Assembly (NCBI GenBank): GCA_965653565.1
Contig: CBFHAI010000093.1
Location: forward strand, 1 to 8,613
Length of the DNA stretch: 8,613 nucleotides
Origin: JALCLA01 sp965653565
Lineage (GTDB): Bacteria; Pseudomonadota; Gammaproteobacteria; Xanthomonadales; Xanthomonadaceae
Direction: 5' to 3'
The notes beneath the pieces were generated by a model. That model did not search any database. It saw only the letters and a program-made list of their open reading frames with translations, and was not told where the DNA came from. The position numbers and the translations under genes were made by a program. Below, one piece after another: positions 1-7,000 of the stretch; the stretch's first letter is position 1; each line of letters begins with the position of its first letter.

Positions 1-38
1 GCGCGTCCCGCGACTTTTCCCGGACAGTACTGGCACAA

Positions 39-158
39 GCAAAGAAAGTGACTCGGCCCCCGCTGAGGGGGACGAAACTCGCGAAGGCGCATCATCAAAC
101 GAGAGGGAAGCGGACCGCTTCAAAGTCACTGGATTCCCGCCCGCGCGGAGACGACGAA
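39..158 (-). repeat. Dispersed intergenic repeat, left inverted copy
   Basis: This non-coding stretch matches the right end of the window in inverted orientation. Positions 43-90 equal the reverse complement of 8561-8608 with no mismatch (48 bp). Positions 116-158 match the reverse complement of 8454-8496 with four mismatches in 43 bp, the first 26 bp (116-141) being exact. Between these blocks lie 25 bp here but 64 bp in the right copy, so this copy lacks about 39 bp, although both keep a GAGGGAAGCGGA block. The outer block holds a small hairpin, CCCCC (57-61) and GGGGG (67-71) around GCTGA. The inner end, read on the minus strand, carries GGCGGGAATCCAGTGAC, but the matching ATTCCC arm is degraded, so the inner hairpin is broken here. 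Such ATTCCC/GGGAAT elements are common intergenic repeats in several beta- and gammaproteobacteria. No transposase is linked to it. Confidence 0.85.
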
Positions 159-258
159 CCGGCCAGTCAATTCGCAAAAAAGGCCCGGCTGCTCAGGCCC
201 GAAAAATAAATCCAGGATCCTCCGTAACCGATCCCCAACTCCCCGCATCCAATCCCGC

Positions 259-828
259 ATGACCGACCCCCAATCCCACTGGATCAAGGCCGCCCGCAAG
301 GGCGACCAGCTCGCCTTCCGGCGGTTAGTGGAGGCGCATGCGAGGCCGTTGCATCGGGTTTGCCAGCGGTTGCTGGGCGATTCGGGTGCGGCGGAAGACG
401 CTCTGCAGGACGCCTTCCTCAACGCCTGGCGCGGGTTGGCCAATTTCGATGGACGCAGTGCGTTTTCGTCGTGGCTGCATCGGATCGCGGTGAATGCGGC
501 GTTGATGCAGTTGCGGCAGCGGCGGCCGGAAGTGTCGCTCGATACGGGCGAGGAGGCGGACGACGATCCGTGGCCGATGTTGCCCGATTCGCGCGAGGAC
601 CCGTTCGAGCATGCGGCCGGACACCAGTTCGGCCGCCGGCTCGGCAACGCGCTCGAAGCTTTGAGTGCGTCCGAACGCAGCGCCTTCGTGCTGCGGCATT
701 TCGAGCAGTACCCGATGGAAGAAATCGCAGGCTTGCTCGGCAGCAATGTCAACGCCTGCAAGCAATCCGTGTTTCGCGCGGTGCGCAAGTTGCGCAGCGC
801 GCTGACTCCGACGAGGAACGAATCATGA
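259..828 (+). CDS. ECF-type RNA polymerase sigma factor (sigma-70 family)
   Basis: A 189-residue sigma factor with only the two core regions expected of the extracytoplasmic-function group. Region 2 lies at about residues 18-90, with the helix bearing EDALQDAFLNAWR (46-58) and the SAFSSWLHRIAVNAAL stretch (67-82) that in this family contacts core polymerase and opens the -10 element. A variable acidic linker (91-125, rich in Asp/Glu) leads to region 4 at about 126-181, where ALEALSASERSAFVLRHFEQ (131-150) precedes the helix-turn-helix (about 153-178) that would read the -35 element. Length is normal. The ATG at 259 fits the usual N-terminus (residues 9-20 give the WIKAARKGDQLAF opening), but no Shine-Dalgarno sequence precedes it, unlike every other gene here. 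Its TGA overlaps the next start as ATGA (825-828), indicating translational coupling with the probable anti-sigma factor. I could not recognise a promoter in the 100 bp upstream. The family is certain; the regulon is unknown. Confidence 0.95.
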   Translation: MTDPQSHWIKAARKGDQLAFRRLVEAHARPLHRVCQRLLGDSGAAEDALQDAFLNAWRGLANFDGRSAFSSWLHRIAVNAALMQLRQRRPEVSLDTGEEADDDPWPMLPDSREDPFEHAAGHQFGRRLGNALEALSASERSAFVLRHFEQYPMEEIAGLLGSNVNACKQSVFRAVRKLRSALTPTRNES

Positions 829-1580
829 CGCCGGTCACCGATCAGGATCTGGTGCTTTTCCACTACCGCGATGAACTCTCGCGCGAGCGGATGCAGGAAA
901 TCGAGGAAGCGTTGTTCTTCGACGCCGGCCTGCGTCTGCGTCTGGCAGCGCTGCGCGAAACGCTGGCGGCGGCGAGCGACGGCTGGCCGCAGAACGAGCC
1001 CGATGCGGCGCTCGAAGCGCGCGTCTGGCAACGCCTGCAGCCCGCGCTGGTGCAGCGGGCACCCGAAGCGTCGTCGTGGTCCGATTGGCGTTCGTGGCTG
1101 TCGTGGCCGCGCAATTCGCAGGTCGCGTTCGCGTCGCTGCTGATCGCCGCATTGGGTATCGGTTATCTGCTCGGCCGTCCGCCGCTGCCGGATGCGACCC
1201 GCGCCGAGGCGCCGTTGCTGGCCGACGATGCGGCCGAGCGCGTGCTCGCTTCGTATCTGGCCGCGCATCTGGAAAACACCGAGCGCGCCTTGCTGGTGGC
1301 GAGCAACAGTCCGCAGGATGGACAGGCCGCGAGCGATCTGGCCGAGTCGCTGCTCGATTCGAATCGTCTCTATGCCCTCGCCGCCGAGCGCGCCGGCAAG
1401 CCGGCGCTCGGGCAGTTCCTGCGCGAACTCGAACCGGTTTTGATCGAGCTGGCCAACGAGGATGGTGCGATCGAACCCGGCCTCGGCGACGAAATCCGTC
1501 GCCGCGATCTGACTTTCAAGACGCGCGCCGCTGCAGCGCTCGCGCGTAACGATGCGGCGCCCGCGCCGCTGTCCCTGTAG
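825..1580 (+). CDS. Probable membrane-anchored anti-sigma factor, no zinc finger
   Basis: A 251-residue protein whose ATG (825) overlaps the sigma stop codon and has a good Shine-Dalgarno (GAGGAA, 813-818). Residues 1-75 are a soluble helical domain starting DQDLVLFHYRDELS, which would face the cytoplasm and bind the sigma factor. A Trp-rich stretch follows (W85, W88, W91, W94), then one transmembrane helix at about 99-117, then a largely helical, acidic C-terminal domain of about 130 residues that would be periplasmic. The anti-sigma call rests on position (directly after and overlapping an ECF sigma gene) and single-pass topology, not on a recognised anti-sigma domain. The protein contains no cysteine, so the zinc-binding HxxxCxxC motif of the ZAS class is absent and a zinc or thiol redox switch is excluded. 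Translation is probably coupled to the sigma gene, giving matched amounts. An alternative is a structural membrane protein merely co-expressed with the sigma factor. Confidence 0.75.
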   Translation: MTPVTDQDLVLFHYRDELSRERMQEIEEALFFDAGLRLRLAALRETLAAASDGWPQNEPDAALEARVWQRLQPALVQRAPEASSWSDWRSWLSWPRNSQVAFASLLIAALGIGYLLGRPPLPDATRAEAPLLADDAAERVLASYLAAHLENTERALLVASNSPQDGQAASDLAESLLDSNRLYALAAERAGKPALGQFLRELEPVLIELANEDGAIEPGLGDEIRRRDLTFKTRAAAALARNDAAPAPLSL

Positions 1581-1609
1581 TCCCCTACCGAATTGCCGAG
1601 GAGAGTTTC

Positions 1610-2851
1610 ATGCAACTGCGAATCCGACTGCTGAGCGCCGCGTTGTGCGCCGCATTTTCCCTGCCGCTGCTGGCGGCGCCACAGGCGCAGGAAGGCGCGC
1701 CCGTGGCCGAATCATCGAAGGCCCTGTACTGGCAGGGCCACGAGGCGCTCGGCCAGAACGACTGGAATCTGGCGCTCGAGCGTTTCCGCCAACTCGAAAA
1801 GCAGCTCGCCGGCAGCAAGACCGAGCCCGCCGATGCCGCGATCTACTGGCAGGCCTACGCGCTCAGCCAGGCGCGCCGCAATCGCGAAGCGGCGGCAGAG
1901 ATTGATCGCCTGCGCCAGGCCTATCCGAAGAGCGCGTGGCTCGACGATGCGGAGTCGTTGCTGTCGCGCGAATCGCGTGAGGATCGCGGCGATCGCGACG
2001 GCGAACATCGCACGCCGCGCGACGAGCGCGAACAGGATGCGCTGATGGCGCTCGATGCCTTGCTCGCCGGCGGCAGCGAAAAAGCCGTGCCGCTGCTGCA
2101 GCGCGTGCTCGCCGGCAACCATACCGATCGCGTCAAGGGCCGCGCGATGTTCGTGCTGAGCCAGATCGATCCGAAAGCCGCCGATGTCGCGGTCGATGCG
2201 ATCATCCGCGGCAACGGATCGTCGCGGCTGAAATCCGAGGCGATCCGCATGATCGCCGCCGGCGGCAGCCGCCAGTCGCTCGATCGTCTGCTGCCGTTGT
2301 ATCGCGACAGCGCCGACAAGGACGTCAAGCGCGGCGTGCTCGATGCCTTCCTGATCGGCGATCGCGCCGACCTGCTGGTGCAGGTGATCGCGTCCGAACC
2401 CGATGCGCGCCAGCGTCGTCACGCGATCGACAAACTCGGCGCGATGGGCGAGGCCGACGAGTTGCAGAAACTCTACGGCACGCGCAGCGATGCGCAGGAT
2501 CGCCGCGCCATCCTGCGCGCGCTCGGCATCGCCGGATCGAGCGCAAGCCTGCTCGAAGTGGCACGTTCGGAAAAGGATCCGGAAGTGCGCGCCGAAGCCA
2601 TCCGCGCCATCGGTATCGCGGGCGGCAAACAGGTCGGCGAACAGGTGCTGGCGTTCTACGGCCCAGGCCAGCCCGAAGTGGTGCGCGAAGCGGTGATTCA
2701 AGCATTGGTGATCGCCGGAGCCACCGATGAAATGGTGAAGCTCTATCGCAAGGAAACCGATCCGAAATTGCGTCGCGATCTGCTCACCCGCATCACCGCC
2801 ACCGATCCGGACGCCGCGCTCGAACTGATCGACCAAGCCCTGCAGCGCTGA
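1610..2851 (+). CDS. Exported protein with TPR-like and HEAT repeats
   Basis: A 413-residue protein starting at an ATG with an excellent Shine-Dalgarno (AGGAG, 1599-1603), 29 bp after the anti-sigma gene. Residues 1-23 form a Sec-type signal peptide (basic start, hydrophobic core, cleavage probably near LLAAPQA, 20-26), so the mature protein should be periplasmic. Residues 35-117 resemble two TPR helical hairpins (ALYWQGHEALGQNDWNLALE, then IYWQAYALSQARRNREAAAE). A highly charged, probably disordered linker (119-142) separates them from about eight or nine HEAT-like units of roughly 30 residues (143-413), recognisable by recurring patterns such as DPEVRAEAIRAIGIAGG (323-339) and QPEVVREAVIQALVIAGA (354-371). 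Both repeat classes form protein-binding solenoids, and no catalytic motif is visible. As a downstream member of the sigma operon it could sense or relay an envelope signal, or be the sigma factor's main product; this is inference. Family call firm, function unknown. Confidence 0.88.
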   Translation: MQLRIRLLSAALCAAFSLPLLAAPQAQEGAPVAESSKALYWQGHEALGQNDWNLALERFRQLEKQLAGSKTEPADAAIYWQAYALSQARRNREAAAEIDRLRQAYPKSAWLDDAESLLSRESREDRGDRDGEHRTPRDEREQDALMALDALLAGGSEKAVPLLQRVLAGNHTDRVKGRAMFVLSQIDPKAADVAVDAIIRGNGSSRLKSEAIRMIAAGGSRQSLDRLLPLYRDSADKDVKRGVLDAFLIGDRADLLVQVIASEPDARQRRHAIDKLGAMGEADELQKLYGTRSDAQDRRAILRALGIAGSSASLLEVARSEKDPEVRAEAIRAIGIAGGKQVGEQVLAFYGPGQPEVVREAVIQALVIAGATDEMVKLYRKETDPKLRRDLLTRITATDPDAALELIDQALQR

Positions 2852-2861
2852 GGAGAACGAC

Positions 2862-3857
2862 ATGATCCGCACTTTGTTGATGACGCTCGCCGTGCTGTTG
2901 CCGATCAGTGCGTCGGCGCAATCGCTCGATGCGCGCCTGAAAGCGTTGTCGCCCGGCCAATGGTTGAGTTACGACGTGCCGCTGCAGCCCGGCGTCCGCA
3001 CACCGTGCTGTTTCGACTGGGACGGCCATCGCAGCGCCACGCCGGGCGTGTGCCGGCTCGGCGAGCGCGACTGGAACTTCGGCAGCAGCGATCGCGATCC
3101 GCTGGCCGAACCGGGCGATCGCCTGCGGCTGCTTCTGCGGCGCGATGCCGACGGTTTCGATCGCCTGCGCGTGCTCGGCGCCGAGTGTCCGATCGATGCC
3201 GCCGGCGCCACCATCGTGGAGGCGGGCGACGTCTCGACCGACGCCAGCCTCGCCTTCCTCGAACCGTCTCTGGCCGGCCAGCGCAAGCAGCGCGGCCAGG
3301 CGCTGGTCGCGATCGCGCATCACGCCGGAAGCAGTGCAGATCGCTTGTTGGCGAGCGTCTCGGAATCGAACAAGTCGAAGGATCTGCGCCGCGATGCCGT
3401 GTTCTGGCTCGCAAACACGCGCGGCGAGTTCGGCCTGCAGAAAGTGCGCGCTTTCGTCGACAGCGAGCGCGACGACGATCTGCAACGCCATTCGGTGTTC
3501 GCGATGAGCATCAGCCCGGTGCCGGCGGCCAAGACGCAGTTGCGCGATGTGGCGCGCAAGCACCCGGACGAGAACGTGCGCGGCGAAGCCATCTTTTGGC
3601 TGGCACAGGACGACGACGAGCAGGCCGAGGCGATCATCCGCGAGGCGCTGGCCGGCGATGCCTCGCAGGAAGTGCGCAAAAAGGCCGTGTTCGCGCTCTC
3701 GCAGCTGCCGGCCGATCGCGCGGTGCCGGCGCTGCGCGCGCTGATCGAAGGCAACGATTCGAAGGACGTGCGCAAGGAAGCGCTGTTCTGGCTGGCTCAG
3801 GTCGACGACGACGCGGTACTGCCGGTGTTCGACGAATTGCTGGGCGAGACGAAATAA
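2862..3857 (+). CDS. Exported HEAT-repeat protein with Cys-containing N-terminal domain
   Basis: A 331-residue protein beginning 10 bp after the previous gene; its Shine-Dalgarno AGGAG (2851-2855) starts on the last base of that gene's stop codon, so the two are co-translated. Residues 1-19 are a signal peptide with an ASA cleavage site before Q20. Residues 20-135 form a separate, probably beta-rich domain that I do not recognise, with four cysteines (49, 50, 64, 109), a CCFDWDG patch (49-55) and a GERDWNFGS patch (67-75). In the periplasm these could form two disulfides or bind a metal. Residues 172-331 hold five HEAT-like units of 30-33 residues, unusually regular, with the signature VRxxAxFWLAQ: DLRRDAVFWLA (174-184), NVRGEAIFWLA (238-248), EVRKKAVFALS (270-280), DVRKEALFWLA (302-312), and a diverged copy near 206-216. 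The repeats suggest a binding scaffold. It is last in the sigma operon and is followed by a terminator-like hairpin. Function unknown. Confidence 0.88.
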   Translation: MIRTLLMTLAVLLPISASAQSLDARLKALSPGQWLSYDVPLQPGVRTPCCFDWDGHRSATPGVCRLGERDWNFGSSDRDPLAEPGDRLRLLLRRDADGFDRLRVLGAECPIDAAGATIVEAGDVSTDASLAFLEPSLAGQRKQRGQALVAIAHHAGSSADRLLASVSESNKSKDLRRDAVFWLANTRGEFGLQKVRAFVDSERDDDLQRHSVFAMSISPVPAAKTQLRDVARKHPDENVRGEAIFWLAQDDDEQAEAIIREALAGDASQEVRKKAVFALSQLPADRAVPALRALIEGNDSKDVRKEALFWLAQVDDDAVLPVFDELLGETK

Positions 3858-3877
3858 CGCATCTCGCGTTTCGCACC

Positions 3878-3914
3878 CGCGCGCCGGCCGGGCTTCGCTC
3901 CGGCGCGCGATTCT
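3878..3914 (+). terminator. Probable terminator hairpin of the sigma/HEAT operon
   Basis: A perfect 10-bp GC stem, CGCGCGCCGG (3878-3887) paired with CCGGCGCGCG (3900-3909), closes a 12-nt loop and is followed by ATTCTT. It lies 20 bp after the stop of the last HEAT gene. The stem is very stable but the T-tract is weak, so termination could be partial or Rho-assisted. The remainder of the gap to 4090 holds no recognisable gene on the + strand. Confidence 0.5.
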
Positions 3915-4052
3915 TCGCTTCATCGCGCCGCGTTCAGCGGAACACGCCATAGGTCACGGTAACGCCGCACGCTTCGGCGCAAGCGCTGGGCTCCTCGCCG
4001 CAGCGCATGCAACCAGGATGACTTCCGGCGCATCTGATCGCCCTGTGACCAG

Positions 4053-4065
4053 GCGCACAGTGCGC
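4053..4065. promoter_or_regulatory. Perfect palindrome upstream of the RND permease, possible operator
   Basis: GCGCAC-A-GTGCGC is a perfect inverted repeat with 6-bp arms around one central base, ending 25 bp before the permease start codon. RND pump genes are often controlled by TetR- or MarR-type repressors that bind palindromes near the start. No regulator gene lies next to the pump in this window, and I could not place convincing -35/-10 elements around the site. In GC-rich DNA short palindromes also arise by chance. Confidence 0.25.
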
Positions 4066-4090
4066 TCGCCGCAGCCGGCAAGGAATCCGC

Positions 4091-7000
4091 ATGAAGCTCA
4101 TCGATGGCGCACTGAAGAATCCGGCCGCAGTGGTGGTGGCCGTGGCCCTGGTCAGTCTGTTCGGACTGCTGAGCCTGCGCGAACTGCCGCTGCAACTGTT
4201 CCCCGACATCGAGCGTCCGCAGATGTCGATCCAGACCGGCTGGCGCGCCGCGTCGCCGCAGGAGATGGAATCGGAAATCCTCGAGCCGATGGAGAACGTG
4301 CTGCAGGGTCTGCCCGGCATGGAGCAGATGGACGGCAACGCGGGGCAGGGTTTCAGTTTCGTCAATCTCACCTTCGCGGTCGGCACCGACATGCGCGCGA
4401 TGCTGGTCGAGGTGATCGGCCGCCTCAACCGCATGCCGCAGCTGCCGCCCGACGTCACGCCGCCGGTGGTGCAGCTCAACGGCCAGGAGGCGAACCAGAC
4501 GCTGTCCTGGTTCTTCGTGCAGAAATTGCCGGGCACCACCGGTGAAATCGAGGATTTCCGCCGCTTCATCGACGACCGCGTAGTGCCGCGCATCGAAGCG
4601 GTGCCCGGCGTGGCCGGCATCCAGGTCAACGGCGGCCCGCCGGAAGAACTGAGCATCTCGCTCGATCTGGACAAGGCGGCATCGCTCGGCATCGGGATTC
4701 CGCAAGTTGCACAACAGGCGGCGCGCGCCACCGATGTGTCGGGCGGTTTCTTCGAATCCGGCCGGCGCCAATACACGCTGCGTTTCGCCGGCCGCTACGG
4801 CCCGGACGATCTGGGCGAACTCATCCTGGCCTGGCGCGACGGCCGGCCGGTGCGCTTGAGCGACGTCGCGACGATCGAAGTGAAACGGCCGGAAAAGCAG
4901 TTTTTTGCCTACCAGAACGGCAATCCGGCGATCGGGCTGCGGATCGATCGCGAATCGGGCGCCAACGTGCTGGCGACGCTCAACGAGGTCAAGGCCGTCA
5001 TCGCCGAACTGCGCGAAGGCGTGTTGAAGGAACGCGGCCTGGGCATCGAGCAAAGTTTCGATTCGTCCTTATTCATCAATCGCGCGATCAATCTTTTGTC
5101 CGGCAATCTGTTCGCCGGCGTTTTGCTGGCGGTCGGCTGCCTGTGGTGGTTCCTGCGCGACAACCGCGCCACGCTGCTGATCGCGTCCGCCATTCCGATC
5201 TCGCTGCTCGCCACCTTCATCGTGCTCGATCTGTCCGGCCGCAGCCTCAACGTGATTTCGCTCGCCGGCCTGGCATTCGCGGTCGGCATGGTGATGGATG
5301 CCGCGGTCGTGGTGGCCGAGAATATTGTCCGGCTGCGCGAGGCCGGAAAAATGCCGAACGAAGCCGCCAGCATCGGCACCAAACAGGTGGCCGGCGCGCT
5401 GTTCGCGTCGACGCTGACCACGGTGGCGGTGTTCGTACCCGTGATCTTCATGGACGACGTCGAAGGCCAGCTGTTCTCCGACCTGGCGCTGACGATCTCG
5501 ATCGCGGTGGCGATCTCGATGCTGATCGCGGTGACGGTGTTGCCGGCCGCCGCCGGTGGCTGGCTGAAGGCCAAGCGCCTGGCCTCGATGAGCGAGCAGG
5601 GTTATCCGCGCATCACCGCGGCGATCATGCGCTGGACCGATTCGCGTCCGAAACAACTGGGTTGGATCGCGGGGCTGGTCGTGCTGCCGTGCGCGCTGGC
5701 CTGGATGATGGTGCCGCGGCTGGACTACCTGCCGCCGGTCAAGCGCGCGGCGATCGATGCGTTCTTCAGCTTCCCGCCCGGCATGAGCCCGGCGATCGTC
5801 GATCGCGAGATCGGCCAGACGGTGCTCACGCGCTTGAAGCCGTACATGGACGGCGAGAAAGAGCCGCAGCTGAAAAACTGGTATCTGCTGCTGTGGCCCG
5901 GCGGCGGCACGATCGGTGCGCGTGTGCAGGATGAGTCGCGCATCGGCGAACTCGAAACCATCATGCGCGACGAAATCACGGTCGGCTTCCCCGACACGCG
6001 GGCCTTCGCCACCGAAGGCGAATTGTTCGGCGGTTTCGGCGGCTCGGCGCGCGCGATCCAGATCCATCTGCAATCGGGCGACACCGAAGCGCTGAATGCC
6101 GGCGCCGAAAGCGGCCGCCGCTTGCTCGAAGAAAAATTCGTCGGCGCCAATGTGCAGGCGTTCCCGAGCGCAGACGCCGCGGAACCCGAGCTGCGCCTGA
6201 GCGCGAACGATCGCCGCCTGGCCGAAGTAGGCTGGAACCGTCCCGACGTCGGCACCGTGGTGCGCGCCGTCGGCGACGGCATGTGGCTCGGCGAATATTT
6301 CGACGGTGACGAGCGCCTGCCGATCATCCTGCGCGCCGACGGTTGGGATTCGCCGGAAGAACTGGCGACGATGCCGGTCGCCACGCCGCAGGGCGGTGTG
6401 TTGCCGCTCGGCGAACTGGTCGGCATCGAAACCACGCTGGCACCGTCGCAATTGCGTCGTGTCGATCGCCGCCGCACGGTAACGCTGACCGTCGATCCGC
6501 CGGCCGCGATGTCGCTCGAAGAGGCGCTCGAAATCGTCAATAACGAGGTCGTGCCGGCCTTGCGCGCGAGTCTGCCGTCGGACGCCGGCGTACGCGTGTC
6601 GGGCAGCGCCGACCAGCTCGAACAAGTGGTGTCGGGCATGCAGATGAATTTCGCGATGGCGCTGATGGTGCTCTTCATGCTGATGGCCGCGATGTTCAAA
6701 TCGCTGAAGGACAGCCTGTTCGTGATGCTGGCCTTGCCGATGGCCGTGTTCGGCGGCGTGCTCGGCCTGCGTGCGCTGGGACTGTTCACGCCGCAATCGC
6801 TCGATCTGCTGTCGATGATCGGCTTCGTGATGTTGCTCGGCATGGTGATCAACAATTCCATTCTGCTCATCGCGCAGACGCGCACCGCGCAGCAGGAAGG
6901 ACTCGATCTGGTGCGCGCGGTCGAACAGGCGCTCAACCAGCGCATGCGGCCGATCCTGATCGGCGCGCTCACCGGTGTGGTCGGTGCCTTGCCGCTGGCG

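Noticed and set aside
1..48. Possible C-terminal tail of an upstream gene (16 codons ending AGA AAG TGA)
   Set aside because: The frame is open from the left edge and ends inside the repeat, which commonly supplies stop codons, but 16 codons are too few to identify or confirm a gene.
57..71. CCCCC-GCTGA-GGGGG as a terminator for an upstream gene
   Set aside because: Only a 5-bp stem with no T-run on either strand; it is part of the repeat and present identically in the right copy.
2..262. Open + strand frame running through the repeat and ending in a TGA that overlaps the sigma ATG
   Set aside because: The translation (KESDSAPAEGDETREGA and so on) is the repeat read through; no start codon or homology is visible inside the window.
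360..824. Upstream extension of the anti-sigma frame through the sigma gene
   Set aside because: The frame is open in front of 825, but the translated part is Arg/Ala/Gly-rich nonsense within the sigma gene; the ATG at 825 has a Shine-Dalgarno and the ATGA overlap.
126..1268. Long minus-strand open frame (380 codons) ending in SARAGIQ
   Set aside because: It lies antisense to the sigma and anti-sigma genes, has an Arg/Ala-rich composition typical of shadow frames in GC-rich DNA, and its C-terminus is merely the translated repeat (GGCGGGAATCCAGTGA).
2793..3950. 385-codon minus-strand open frame opposite the second HEAT gene
   Set aside because: Antisense to a gene with signal peptide, Shine-Dalgarno and HEAT units; composition is that of a shadow frame.
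5069..6796. 575-codon minus-strand open frame opposite the permease
   Set aside because: His/Arg/Gln-rich product, antisense to an unmistakable RND pump; a codon-bias shadow.
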